Part shown: positions 10,721-20,425 of the stretch, piece by piece
How the letters are laid out: every line of letters starts with the position of its first letter
Position numbering within the stretch: position 1 is the stretch's first letter
NCBI GenBank assembly: GCA_002437665.1
Contig: DJQW01000001.1
Location: forward strand, 531,354-595,353
Reading direction: 5' to 3'
Source of the DNA: Alphaproteobacteria bacterium UBA6376
GTDB taxonomy: Bacteria; Pseudomonadota; Alphaproteobacteria; Rs-D84
Length of the DNA: 64,000 nucleotides
Program-made: the position numbers and the translations under genes
The notes under the pieces: generated by a model
Database searches by the model: none
What the model saw: the letters and a program-made list of their open reading frames with translations, nothing else
What the model was told of the DNA's origin: nothing

Positions 10721-12634
10721 ATGATAAATTTGAAAGAAATCAAGTTGGTAATTTGGGACTTGGATGATACGTTTTGGACAGGAACGTTGTCTGAAAATGG
10801 CGCATCGCCAATACAGGAAAATATAAAACTGGTCAAAGATTTAACAAATCGTGGCATAGTAAATTCAATATGTTCTAAAAATGACTATCGCACAGTTATC
10901 AAAGAATTGAACAAGCCGGAATATCAAAATGTTTTGGAATATTTCGTTTTCCCATCTGTTGATTGATCGCCAAAGGGGAACAGAATCAAACAACTGATTT
11001 CTGATATGAATTTGCGACCACAAAACGTATTGTTCATAGATGACAATATTGGAAATTTGAACGAAGCAATTTTTTATTGCCCTGAAATCAAGGCATCATT
11101 GCCAGATATTATAAACGAACTGGTGCAAAACTGTCCAACGTTGGGCAAAGACGATTCAAATCATTCCAGATTAAAACAATATAAGTTATTAGAAATAAAG
11201 CAATCAGAAAGCCATAAGTTTTCATCAAATGATGAATTTTTGAAAAGCAGCGAAATCAAAATAAATATTTGCGGCGATTGTACAGCCAAGGCGGAACGTA
11301 TTCTGGAATTAGTGAATCGTTCTAATCAAATGAATTACACAAAAATTCGTCTGGAAAAACCGGCGTTGGACGATTTGCTGGCAAATGACGCATTTGAAAA
11401 CAGATACATTACAATGCGTGATAAATTTGGTGATTATGGAATCGTTGGCTTTTATTCATTAAATAAACAAACCAAACATCTGGAACATTTTTTATTTTCG
11501 TGCAGGATTCTGGGCACGGGTTTGGATCAATACATTTATCAAAAGTTAGAATTTCCATCATTGAACATAGTCGGAAATGTATCAAATCAGTTGGTAAAGC
11601 GGTCAACCGTTGATTGGATATCTGAATCAGACGAATTGGTTTCGCGCAATAATAAATCACAGAAATATAGTATTTTGTTCAAAGGGCCATGCGACCTGCA
11701 GAGCGTTATACCATATTTAGACAGTCAAAACATAGATACAGAATTTATTCACACCAATGCAAATGAGCCCAGTACGATTTCCCAGCAATGCCTGACTCAT
11801 ATCGTACAATCGCATAAATTCCCCAAACAGTACTGTGAAGAAATATTGAAATCTGCACCTGTTCTAAGCAGTATGGATTTTGATACCAATATTTTCACCA
11901 AGGATTATGATTTTGTATTTTTGTCCACATTACTCGAAGGGCAAATCCCCCTGTATAGAAATAAAAAGGACGGTTATTATATTTGCTATGGCAATATCAA
12001 TTACCCTTTTACAGATGCCAAGAGTTGGCCGCATCTGTTGAATGACGAGCAAACTTATGAGGTGCATTTTACAAAGGCGTTGTTGAAAAAATTATCAACA
12101 GAATTTGAATATATTGGTTTGCCAACACCAGAAAATGTCTTGGAAAATATTTTGTATATTCGCCAACATTTGTCTGATAAAACCAGATTGGTTTTAATTT
12201 TAGGTTCAGAAACAGATTGTAATCATGCAACCACACCAGGGTTGGAATCTGTGGCTAAATCGTATCGCGCCATAAACAAATTGTTAAAAGAACGATTGGC
12301 GAATTACGACAATATTGATTTCGTTGATATAAATGATTTTATTTCATCACAAGATGATTTTACGGATTGTACCAATCATTATGTCAGGGGTGTATATTTC
12401 AAAATTGCACAACGGGTAAATGAAATAATAAATTCTGGTGACGCATTGATATTAAATCCAAAATTCAAGAAGCGTCTGAACAGATTGAAACGGCGATATG
12501 TTTTAACCCGCTTAAAAAGGATATTTGCAATAAACAGACGCGCGCATTATGACCAGAAATTACATGATATAAGGACAGAGATTGACGGTCTGACGCAAAT
12601 TATTCGCATCGCCGATTCAAAAAGCAAAAGATAA
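10721..12634 (+). pseudogene. FkbH-like HAD-IIIC/acyltransferase protein with in-frame TGA at codon 82
   Basis: One continuous 638-codon frame from ATG 10721 (GGGAGA upstream) except for TGA at 10964-10966. The N-terminus has the HAD motif DLDDTFWTGTL and CSKND, then FVFPSVD-stop-SPKGNRIKQLI and VLFIDDN. FkbH/HAD-IIIC relatives carry Trp at the stop position (…W-x-PK…). A GNAT-like region follows (GDYGIVGFYSL near residue 240), then a long C-terminal region (about 320-600) that may be SGNH-like (LILGSETDC, TNHYVRGVYFKIA). FkbH proteins act in loading or modifying acyl chains or glycans. The gene is visibly AT-richer than its neighbours, suggesting transfer. Either a fresh pseudogene, readthrough, or sequence error. 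Confidence 0.75.
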
Positions 12635-12640
12635 AAAACA

Positions 12641-12666
12641 CACCGCCAAATGGCGGTGCGTTTTTT
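12641..12666. terminator. Terminator between FkbH-like gene and tolC
   Basis: CACCGCCA/TGGCGGTG perfect 8-bp stem with AA loop, T-tract 12661-12666 and A-tract on the other side. Serves both converging units. Confidence 0.85.
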
Positions 12667-13951
12667 ATTCATCGTCCTGAATTTTCAGACCCAGATTTTC
12701 AGGCGTCAGCAATCCCGTTGCGGACAGCACCGCAAAGAATGCACTGGTGCGGCCAAATTTTGCCTGTGCCAATGAAACCTGTGTGTTCAGCAATTCTTGT
12801 TCGGCATTCAGCACGTCCAGCACCGTGCGGCGTCCGCGCTTTTGTTCGTCGCGCGTTCCCGACAGTGCCATTTTGTTTGCCTTGACGCCCGCTTCGGCGG
12901 CGGTGATTGCTGCGGCCTGTGCGTCGTACATATTCCACGCCTGATGCAGGGATTCTGTGATTGTACGCTGGGCGTTGACGGTTTGTTCTTGGATTCCATC
13001 AACGGTATAGCGAACCTTGTCCACGTTGGCAAATGCGTTGCCCTTGTCATACAGTGGCATTTTCAGGTACACGCCGATACGGCTGTCGCGGACTTTATCA
13101 ATATACGGGACATCTTCGATTTGCATAATCGAACCACGCACGTCAACCGCCGGCAGCATAGATTTACGCGCCACAACGATTTTTTCGCGGGCGGCTTTCT
13201 CTTTGGATTGCAATGCCAAAATCACAGGGTGATTTTTCATCGCGTATTCAACCGCGTCGTCCACTGTTGCGGGAAATAACTGTTCCATACGTTCCAAATC
13301 GATTTCTGTAAATTCAGACGGTGCATCACCATATACACGGCGGAATGTTTCAACCGCATTGTCATATTTTGCCTGTGCGTCCGCCAATGCGTACTTTGCC
13401 ATTTCCACGCGCGCAGATGCCTGTGCCACGTCGGTCTTGGTCAGACGGCCCACACGAGCATTGTCGGCGCAATAATTATAGTATTCTTGCAATACGCGTT
13501 GGTTGTTTTGGTTCAGTTTCAAAACCTCGTCCGCACGCAGAACGGCAATATACGCGTTGATTGCGTTCAGAAATGTATCTTGTTCGGTGGCGTACAATGC
13601 GGCTGTTTCGGCATCGCGTACGGCGCGCGCCCCCTTGTACTGGGCAATGGTGGAAAAACCTTCGAATATATTCTGTTGAAATTCCAATCCGACGCCCACC
13701 GGATTATAGTCAAACGAATAATCGCCCAGTTTTGTGCGTGCCGCGCCGGCATTGGCGGACACACCCAAATACGGTTTGAATCCCGCACTGGACGCCGACA
13801 CATCGGCATCGGCCGCGCGCAGGGCGGCGCGCTGGCTTTTAATCACAGGGTTTGATTCATACACGTTTTGCAGTTCTGAATACATATCGGCATTTGACGC
13901 CAATGGTGTCAACGCCACCAACATACCGATTAAACAATAATTCAGTTTCAT
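12665..13951 (-). CDS. TolC-family outer membrane efflux protein
   Basis: 428 residues with a signal peptide (MKLNYCLIGMLVALTPLASNA) and the duplicated TolC helical architecture, for example AQASARVEMAKYALADAQAKYDNA and the matching second-half AQKFGR-type segment VSLAQAKFGRTSAFFAVL. TolC proteins form the outer-membrane/periplasmic tunnel for efflux pumps and type I secretion. It is the last gene of a six-gene operon with a membrane fusion protein, two ATPases and two permeases, 12 nt after the second permease, so it most likely serves that pump. Confidence 0.92.
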   Translation of the reverse strand: MKLNYCLIGMLVALTPLASNADMYSELQNVYESNPVIKSQRAALRAADADVSASSAGFKPYLGVSANAGAARTKLGDYSFDYNPVGVGLEFQQNIFEGFSTIAQYKGARAVRDAETAALYATEQDTFLNAINAYIAVLRADEVLKLNQNNQRVLQEYYNYCADNARVGRLTKTDVAQASARVEMAKYALADAQAKYDNAVETFRRVYGDAPSEFTEIDLERMEQLFPATVDDAVEYAMKNHPVILALQSKEKAAREKIVVARKSMLPAVDVRGSIMQIEDVPYIDKVRDSRIGVYLKMPLYDKGNAFANVDKVRYTVDGIQEQTVNAQRTITESLHQAWNMYDAQAAAITAAEAGVKANKMALSGTRDEQKRGRRTVLDVLNAEQELLNTQVSLAQAKFGRTSAFFAVLSATGLLTPENLGLKIQDDE

Positions 13952-13963
13952 ACCTTTTTCCCC

Positions 13964-15061
13964 TTATAATGTTGTTTTGAACTTTTTAATTGCGAATACC
14001 CATATAATTGCGCCCACCGCCAGCATGTACGTGCACTGGCGCGCGAAGTATTCGATATCCGACCCTTTCAGAATAATGTTGCGAACCATATACGCATAGT
14101 GCGACAACGGATTCACCGAACTGACATATTGCAACAATACCGGCATATTTTCAGTCGGAATAATTGCCCCCGACAGCATCAGCGACATAAACGCCACAAT
14201 CACGACGCCCAATAACGCCTGTTGCTGGGTATTTGTATAGTTTGACAGCAATACCGCAATCCCCGATGCCGGCACGCAAAATACCAAGAACCCCAGAATA
14301 AACATCAGGTGCGATCCGACAAACGGAATGCCAAACACCGTGCGCCCAATAAATAAAATCGACAGCATAATCAAAAACGACACCAGAATATATGGCAAAA
14401 CCTTGCCCAAGATAATGTCGTACTTTGATATCGGGGCGGACACCAGCGTTTCAATCGTGCCGCTTTCCTTTTCCTTGGTAATGGAAATGGTAATCAGAAT
14501 CAGCAACGCCAAAAACACCAGCACCGCAATCAGCGACGGAACCATAAACCACGGTGTGTTCAGTTCTGGGTTAAACAATATTCGCATATCAAATTTAATC
14601 GGCGACGCGGGCATCGGATAATTCATTTCGCGCACGGTCGATAATACCACGCCCGCCAAATAGCCCTCGATGCTCTGGGCTTTCAAGATGTTCATGGAAT
14701 CAATCAGAATCTGGATTTGCCCTTCGCCACGAATCAAACTCTTGGTCAGACCGCCCGCTGGCGCGACAATCGCAACATCGGCATCGCCCGATTGCACAAC
14801 AGATACCGCATCGCGCGTCGATGTGTCCGCACGTACGAACCAGCCCGACCCAATGGCGTGATTATAAACCTTGTCCATAACAACGTCGTTTGGCGTCATG
14901 TCCACCGCCAGACGCAGATTCTTGGCCTCTAACGTAATTGCACCACTGTAAATAATCAGCTGCACCGCCGGCATAACCATAACCGCGACCAGCAAGACAG
15001 GATCGCGCAACAGGGCGATGATTTCTTTCTTGAAAAATCCCAGCAGACGTTTCTTTTTCAT
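13964..15061 (-). CDS. ABC-2 type efflux permease (second)
   Basis: 365 residues from ATG 15061, which overlaps the upstream permease stop (ATGA) with AAGGA before it. TM helix near residue 25-45 (VLLVAVMVMPAVQLIIYSG), a large periplasmic loop to about 190, then five hydrophobic segments in the C-terminal half with the ABC-2 signature region ITKEKESGTIETLVSAPISKYDIILGK. Resembles the YbhR/YbhS/YhhJ permease family. Pairs with the next permease to form the membrane channel. Confidence 0.9.
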   Translation of the reverse strand: MKKKRLLGFFKKEIIALLRDPVLLVAVMVMPAVQLIIYSGAITLEAKNLRLAVDMTPNDVVMDKVYNHAIGSGWFVRADTSTRDAVSVVQSGDADVAIVAPAGGLTKSLIRGEGQIQILIDSMNILKAQSIEGYLAGVVLSTVREMNYPMPASPIKFDMRILFNPELNTPWFMVPSLIAVLVFLALLILITISITKEKESGTIETLVSAPISKYDIILGKVLPYILVSFLIMLSILFIGRTVFGIPFVGSHLMFILGFLVFCVPASGIAVLLSNYTNTQQQALLGVVIVAFMSLMLSGAIIPTENMPVLLQYVSSVNPLSHYAYMVRNIILKGSDIEYFARQCTYMLAVGAIIWVFAIKKFKTTL

Positions 15062-16176
15062 TCCAATGTCCTTTTGAACCGTGTCAGACATGCAACCAAC
15101 AGCACGACCGCAATCGCACCAATCGCGGCGAACTGACGCCACAGGGCGGTAATCGGACTGCCTTTCAAGAATTGATCGCGGGTGATTTCAATATAGAAAC
15201 GTGCCGGAAATACGTCGGACACCGCCTGATAAATTCCGCCCATATATTCCACCGGAAATACAAAGCCCGACAGCACCACCGTCGGCAACAGGCCGACAAT
15301 CAGCGCAAACTGAATCGCAACCTCTTGTTTATGGGTGGACACAGATATGAACAGCCCCATTGCCAAATACCCCAAAATAAACAGCAACGTCGCCAGCGTC
15401 AGGGTCAGATAACTGCCCACAAATGGCACGCCAAAGACCGTGCGCGCAACAATGAACACCAATATAAATCCAATGAATGACAAAATGGCGTACGGCAAAA
15501 CCTTGCCCACAATGATTTCCAGCGTGGTTGCCGGTGTGGACAACAGCATTTCCATTGAACCCTTTTCCCATTCGCGACAAATCGTCAGCGTGGTCAGCAT
15601 AATCGCCACCAGCGCAATAATCACCGCCGACAGCCCCGGCACAGAAAACCAGCGCGAATTTAGTTCGGGGTTAAACAGGTATCGCGATTTGAACGACAGG
15701 GGCGACGCTGACGTATTCATTTTCAGAATCTTGACCGCGGCATTGGTGTTTATGGTGCTCATATAATTCGTGATTGCGATAATTGATGAATTGTCCGCGC
15801 CATCAACCATAACCTGAACGTTACCGGTGCGTCCGGCCAGAACCTCGCGTTCAAAATCGGGTGGAACAACCAACACGGCGCGTGCGCGTTCGGCCAAAAT
15901 TTCATCAAATCCCACGTCTGGGTTATCAATCGGGTACGGTTTGAAATAATCCGAACTGCCAAATGTGTCAATCAACATACGTGAACTTTCCGTGCGGTCT
16001 GCATCATAGTACGCCATTTTGATGGAACGAATATTAAACTCGATAGAATTACCCAAAATCAGCACAATCGCCAACGGCAACAACAACGCAATAATCAGCG
16101 TAAACGGGTCACGCAGAATATGTTTGCATTCTTTGGAAAAAATGGCCGCCGCACGTTCGCGGGAAAAGAATCTCAT
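15058..16176 (-). CDS. ABC-2 type efflux permease (first)
   Basis: 372 residues, same architecture as the following permease: N-terminal TM (TLIIALLLPLAIVLILGNSIEF), long periplasmic domain, then C-terminal TM bundle with CREWEKGSMEMLLSTPATTLEIIVGK. The two are paralogues and probably form a heterodimer. The start overlaps the upstream ATPase stop by 4 nt. Confidence 0.9.
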   Translation of the reverse strand: MRFFSRERAAAIFSKECKHILRDPFTLIIALLLPLAIVLILGNSIEFNIRSIKMAYYDADRTESSRMLIDTFGSSDYFKPYPIDNPDVGFDEILAERARAVLVVPPDFEREVLAGRTGNVQVMVDGADNSSIIAITNYMSTINTNAAVKILKMNTSASPLSFKSRYLFNPELNSRWFSVPGLSAVIIALVAIMLTTLTICREWEKGSMEMLLSTPATTLEIIVGKVLPYAILSFIGFILVFIVARTVFGVPFVGSYLTLTLATLLFILGYLAMGLFISVSTHKQEVAIQFALIVGLLPTVVLSGFVFPVEYMGGIYQAVSDVFPARFYIEITRDQFLKGSPITALWRQFAAIGAIAVVLLVACLTRFKRTLE

Positions 16177-17096
16177 CTGTTTTGCCCCTCTACCAATCTG
16201 ATAAATACGTCTTCCAGTGATGGCGATATCTTTTTTATGTCGAAATATTTTTTGTACCGTTCAATCTGGGCGCGCGCATCAATCCCATCACGAAAGCGAA
16301 TATGCCAATGACGTCCGTATGGTTCGCAAATGTCCAAGATTTTTTTTGGCGGAAATACCGGATTGTCGACGCGCGGTGTGAAATTGTACAGCGTGTCGCC
16401 AAACGTCTGTTGCTTCAAATTTTTCGGCGAATCAATCGCAATCAGTTCGCCCGCGCGCATCAGTGCGATGCGGTCGCAATTTTCGGCCTCGTCCATATAA
16501 TGGGTGGTAACAAAAATCGTCTTGCCGTCCGACGCCAATTTTTTAATCAGCGACCAAAAACGCTGGCGCGATACGGGCGCAACACCGGCGGTTGGTTCGT
16601 CCAAGAATATAATCTTTGGGTCATGCAGCAACGCAACGCACAGCGCGATTTCCTGTTTAATTCCCCCGGGCAGGTCACGTACCACCGTTGACAGTTTTTC
16701 GTCGAATCCGATAAATTTCAGCAATGCGCGACGCCGGCGCAAATATACCGATTCTGGCAAATCACGCAACGCGGCGGCAAAATCAAAATTCTCTTTGATG
16801 GACAACCCGTCATACAACGTAAAATGCTGGGACATATATCCCACACTCTGTTTAATCAGGTTCGCATTACCATTTACAAATTCATGACCGTCAATAACGA
16901 CGCGACCGTCCGATGCCGGCAACAAACCGCACAAAACACGAATAGTCGTCGTCTTGCCCGCACCATTTGCGCCCAAGAAACCAAATATCTCGCCTGCGCA
17001 AACGCTGAACGAAACATCGCGCACAGCGCAAAAATCGCCAAAGCGCACATACAGGTTGCAAACATCTACGATTGGGGCATTGTCTTTCTGTTTCAT
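16173..17096 (-). CDS. ABC transporter ATP-binding protein (second)
   Basis: 307 residues. Walker A GANGAGKTT near residue 39, Walker B IIFLDEPTAG near 162, D-loop/H-loop VTTHYMDEAENCDRIALM. The signature loop reads LPGGIKQEIALC, so the usual LSGG is LPGG. A C-terminal extension after residue 225 is typical of drug-export ATPases of the CcmA/YbhF type. Together with the other ATPase it forms what is a single fused two-domain protein (YbhF, RbbA) in enterobacteria. Confidence 0.9.
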   Translation of the reverse strand: MKQKDNAPIVDVCNLYVRFGDFCAVRDVSFSVCAGEIFGFLGANGAGKTTTIRVLCGLLPASDGRVVIDGHEFVNGNANLIKQSVGYMSQHFTLYDGLSIKENFDFAAALRDLPESVYLRRRRALLKFIGFDEKLSTVVRDLPGGIKQEIALCVALLHDPKIIFLDEPTAGVAPVSRQRFWSLIKKLASDGKTIFVTTHYMDEAENCDRIALMRAGELIAIDSPKNLKQQTFGDTLYNFTPRVDNPVFPPKKILDICEPYGRHWHIRFRDGIDARAQIERYKKYFDIKKISPSLEDVFIRLVEGQNR

Positions 17097-17827
17097 TTTG
17101 CATCGCCCCCACGTTTCAGGAAATATTCATCAAAATTCGCCGCCCGCGACGCGCGCAACAGTTCCTTGGGCTCGCCCGTGCCCAAGACGTGTCCGCGTTC
17201 CATCAAAACAACCTCGCCACAGCGTTCGGCCTCGTCCATATATGCGGTGGTCATAATGACCAAAATTCCTTGTTGCTGGGCCGCGTGTAATAAATCCCAG
17301 AACTCGCGTCGGCTGATTGGGTCAACGCCGTTTGTCGGTTCATCCAACAGCATTACGCGCGGACTGCGCAGCAATGCGCAAATCAGCCCCAGTTTTTTAT
17401 ACATTCCACCCGACAGGTTGCCCGCGGTTCTGTCCAGAAACTTGTCCAAGCGCGCCATGTGCAGCAATTCTGCCTTTTTCTTTTTATATTCGGCATCGGG
17501 TATGCCATACAGCCGGCGAAAGAAATCCAAATGTTCGTCCACCGACAGGTCGGCGTATAAACTCTGGCTCTGTGGCATATACGCGACAGATTCACGCGCA
17601 TCGGCAAAATCAATCGCGCGCCCATTCTCATAATAGGTTATTTTTCCCTTGTTCGGTCGCATCAGTTCCAGCATCAGCCGGAACAGGGTGGTTTTCCCAG
17701 CACCCGCCGGCCCAATTACACCATACAGTGTCGCTGGGTTAAAGTGCATTGACACATTGTCCAGTGCAACAACATCACCGAACCGCTTGGTCACGCCGGA
17801 AATATCAATACCAATTTGCTTATTCAT
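17093..17827 (-). CDS. ABC transporter ATP-binding protein (first)
   Basis: 244 residues. Walker A GPAGAGKTTLF near 39, signature LSGGMYKKLGL near 140, Walker B VMLLDEPTNGVDP near 159, H-loop MTTAYMDEAERC, in which the H-loop His is replaced by Ala (TTAYMDE instead of TTHYMDE). A degenerate switch residue suggests one of the two ATP sites of the heterodimer may be non-hydrolytic. It overlaps the fusion-protein gene by 8 nt. Confidence 0.9.
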   Translation of the reverse strand: MNKQIGIDISGVTKRFGDVVALDNVSMHFNPATLYGVIGPAGAGKTTLFRLMLELMRPNKGKITYYENGRAIDFADARESVAYMPQSQSLYADLSVDEHLDFFRRLYGIPDAEYKKKKAELLHMARLDKFLDRTAGNLSGGMYKKLGLICALLRSPRVMLLDEPTNGVDPISRREFWDLLHAAQQQGILVIMTTAYMDEAERCGEVVLMERGHVLGTGEPKELLRASRAANFDEYFLKRGGDAK

Positions 17828-18569
17828 TTAACAATGTGCTTTCGATTGTCATACCGGATTTCAGTGTTAAATCTGGGTTTTCAAACTTTACTTTTACGCC
17901 ATAGACCAAACGTGTGCGTTCTTCGCGGGTTTGAACATTCTTTGGCGTAAATTCGGCCTGTTCGTTTATCTTGATAATTGTGCCAGAAAATGTCTTGCCG
18001 GCGGCCTCTGGCAATGTGCCGATAACATGTTGGCCAACATTCAGTTGATGCAGCATTTCATATGGTACATAGAAATACGCCCAAATGTCATACGGATTCG
18101 CCAGCGACACCAATGTTGACCCTGGGGCAACAACCTCGCCAACCTCGCGGAACTTGGTGATAACCATACCGTCAATCGGTGATTTTACATCGCACCATGA
18201 CAGTTTCAGGTCGTTGTCATGTTTATTACGCGCAACAACGTCGTATTCGGCCTGTGACATGTGCCCCTTGGCCACCAATGCGTCGGCACGGGCATAGTCA
18301 TTGTCCAACTGTTGTGCCAAAATCTTGTACGCATCGCACGACAACGTCATCAACGTTTGATCGCGGGAAACCGTGTCGCCTTCGGCAACGTTAAATTCAG
18401 AAATGTCGGACGCCACACGCGCAGACACAATAACCTTGGTCGTTTCCAGCGTGCCGGCATACGAATATGGGCGAACGGCAACAACGTATTTCACGATAAC
18501 GAACGCCACCGCGATAATCGCCGCAGCAATGCCACAGATGCGTAACATTTTTTTCTGTTTTGCTTTCAT
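17820..18569 (-). CDS. HlyD-family periplasmic adaptor (membrane fusion protein)
   Basis: 249 residues. N-terminal TM anchor (ICGIAAAIIAVAFVIVKYVVAV), biotinyl-lipoyl half-motifs (IVSARVASDISEFNVAEGDTV and SPIDGMVITKFREVGEVV), and a short hairpin between them (about residues 75-105, SCDAYKILAQQLDNDYARAD). YbhG/YhiI-type adaptors connect ABC-2 pumps to TolC. First gene of the operon, with a strong AAGGGGGG ribosome site and the AT-rich region 18600-18760 upstream. Confidence 0.9.
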   Translation of the reverse strand: MKAKQKKMLRICGIAAAIIAVAFVIVKYVVAVRPYSYAGTLETTKVIVSARVASDISEFNVAEGDTVSRDQTLMTLSCDAYKILAQQLDNDYARADALVAKGHMSQAEYDVVARNKHDNDLKLSWCDVKSPIDGMVITKFREVGEVVAPGSTLVSLANPYDIWAYFYVPYEMLHQLNVGQHVIGTLPEAAGKTFSGTIIKINEQAEFTPKNVQTREERTRLVYGVKVKFENPDLTLKSGMTIESTLLNE

Positions 18570-18755
18570 CAGAAATTCCCCCCTTGGTATAAAATTATGC
18601 CAGATTTATGCTGTGGGTCACCCCAAGTATAAATCCCCATGCATTTGATGCCGCATAGATATCATTTTGTAAAAGTTATTACAAGAAAATAATTATAATT
18701 TTTAATAATTTTTTTCTTGCATAATACTTTTATTTTATAACGCGCGAATTTATTC
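18570..18755. other. AT-rich intergenic region upstream of the efflux operon
   Basis: No gene seen. The stretch 18660-18760 is very AT-rich with several TATAAT-like runs, and it lies between the divergent efflux operon and the lysS leader. It probably holds the promoters of the efflux operon; none is singled out with confidence. Confidence 0.4.
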
Positions 18756-18783
18756 TTTACATTTATAAAAAATTTCGTAATAA
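18756..18783 (+). promoter_or_regulatory. Promoter of the lysS leader
   Basis: TTTACA (18756-18761), 16-nt spacer, TAATAA (18778-18783). Predicted transcription start about 18790, some 150 nt before lysS. Confidence 0.5.
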
Positions 18784-18789
18784 TGCGGT

Positions 18790-18914
18790 GGCCCAAACGG
18801 GTGAAACGGTCTAACACAGAAAGAAATGAAAATGTTAAATTTGAAAAAATTTTTATAAATCGCGTGCGACCATCAGTTTTAACGACGGACGCACTTTTCT
18901 GCGTCCGTTTTTTA
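18790..18914 (+). ncRNA. lysS leader RNA or small RNA ending in a terminator
   Basis: Between the predicted promoter and the lysS start lies about 125 nt ending in a strong intrinsic terminator (stem 18886-18893/18900-18907, T-tract 18908-18913) 30 nt before the lysS ATG. No ORF. It is either the attenuator leader of lysS or a separate small RNA. The GC-containing 5' part (18785-18815) contrasts with the AT-rich surroundings. No known RNA family recognised. Confidence 0.45.
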
Positions 18915-18943
18915 TAACAGTACATGAAAAGGGAAAAATAAAA

Positions 18944-20410
18944 ATGTCAGAAAACACAACAATCTCAACCAATGAATTACAGGCGCGCCTGCAAAAGGCG
19001 GAAAACATTCGCGCCCGCGATGGCGTTGTGTGGAAAGACAAATTTGACCGTACACATACGATTGCCGATGCACGCAATTTGGCGGACGGCACGGCGGTAA
19101 AACTGGCGGGGCGCGTAACGGCGTTGCGTTGGTTGGGCAAATTGATGTTTGGCCGTATCTATGATATTGCTGGTGAAATTCAGTTTTCTATGTCCCGCGA
19201 AGAATTGGGCGAAGATCAATACAAGTTTATGAAGGCAAACGTTGACTTGGGCGACTTTATCGGCATAGATGGGGAATTGTATCACACCACGGCCGGTGAA
19301 TTGACCGTTCGCGTTGCAAAGTACACCATTTTGTCCAAGGCACTGCGCCCATTACCGGAAAAGTTCCACGGTCTGACCGATACGGAAACCCGTTATCGCC
19401 AGCGTTATTTGGACGTGATTTCAAATCCTGAAACCCGCAATACATTGTTGGGCCGTTTCAAGATGACCCAGTACTGGCGTGAATTTATGAATAACAACGG
19501 ATTTTTGGAAATCGAAACACCGGTTATGCAGAATGTTGCGTCCGGCGCGGCGGCACGCCCGTTCTTGACCCATCACAATGCGTTGGATGCAGATTTCCAG
19601 TTGCGTATTTCCCCAGAATTATTCCTGAAATTGGCGAACTGTGCCGGATTTGACCGTGTGTACGAGGTTGCCAAGGATTTCCGTAACGAAGGTATGGATG
19701 CCATGCACCTGCAAGAATTTACAATGGTGGAATGGTACGCGGCATATTGGGATTGGAAACGCAATCTGAAATTCACATGGGAATTGATTCAGAACCTGAT
19801 TCAGCGTTGCCGTGGCACATTGCAGATTTCGTATCAGGGCACAGAATTGGATTTCAGCAAATATGAAATGATGGATTACACCGCCCGTATGAATGAACTG
19901 TTCGGGTGCAACATCTTGGACTTTGATGACGTTGACGCATTGCGCAAACAACTGGTCGATCAGGGTATGTTCCCAGCCGGTGAATTGGATGATTTGAAAT
20001 CTGTCCCAACATTGGTCGATTATGTCTATAAACGCAAGATTCGCGACAGCATTGTTCAGCCAACGTTCCTATACAACTATCCAACATATATGGTACCATT
20101 GGCACGTCACAGCGATGCAGACGACCGTTGCTTGGATATGTTCCAGTTGCTGGTATGCGGTGCAGAATTGTGCAAGGGCTATTCAGAACTGGTAAATCCA
20201 ATCCAACAGTTGGCGGCATTTGAACAGCAGGCAAAAAACATCGCCGGTGGTGACGAAGAAGCGTTTAATCCGGACAATGACTATGTCCGTGCAATGGAAC
20301 ATGGTTTCCCACCAATTTCGGGCGTGGGTGTTGGTGTTGATCGTTTGGCCAGTATTATCTTTGACCAGCCGACCCTGCGCGACGTAATCTTGTTCCCGAT
20401 TATGAAGTAA
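18944..20410 (+). CDS. lysS: Lysyl-tRNA synthetase, class II
   Basis: 488 residues. OB-fold anticodon domain at about 45-150, then class II motifs: RYRQRYLDVI and FLEIETPVM (motif 1 area), DFRNEGMDAMHLQEFTMVEWY (motif 2) and ISGVGVGVDRLASIIFDQPTLRDVILFP (motif 3). Charges tRNA-Lys. AAGGGA ribosome site. Preceded by a leader with its own terminator and followed 15 nt later by a RelA/SpoT-like gene. Confidence 0.96.
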   Translation: MSENTTISTNELQARLQKAENIRARDGVVWKDKFDRTHTIADARNLADGTAVKLAGRVTALRWLGKLMFGRIYDIAGEIQFSMSREELGEDQYKFMKANVDLGDFIGIDGELYHTTAGELTVRVAKYTILSKALRPLPEKFHGLTDTETRYRQRYLDVISNPETRNTLLGRFKMTQYWREFMNNNGFLEIETPVMQNVASGAAARPFLTHHNALDADFQLRISPELFLKLANCAGFDRVYEVAKDFRNEGMDAMHLQEFTMVEWYAAYWDWKRNLKFTWELIQNLIQRCRGTLQISYQGTELDFSKYEMMDYTARMNELFGCNILDFDDVDALRKQLVDQGMFPAGELDDLKSVPTLVDYVYKRKIRDSIVQPTFLYNYPTYMVPLARHSDADDRCLDMFQLLVCGAELCKGYSELVNPIQQLAAFEQQAKNIAGGDEEAFNPDNDYVRAMEHGFPPISGVGVGVDRLASIIFDQPTLRDVILFPIMK

Positions 20411-20425
20411 TGGAGAAATAAAACA

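Noticed and set aside
10721..12634. Genome-wide reassignment of TGA to Trp
   Set aside because: tgt, lemA, queA and the permease genes end at TGA exactly where their families end, and TGG is used freely for Trp. Only one internal TGA fits a Trp.
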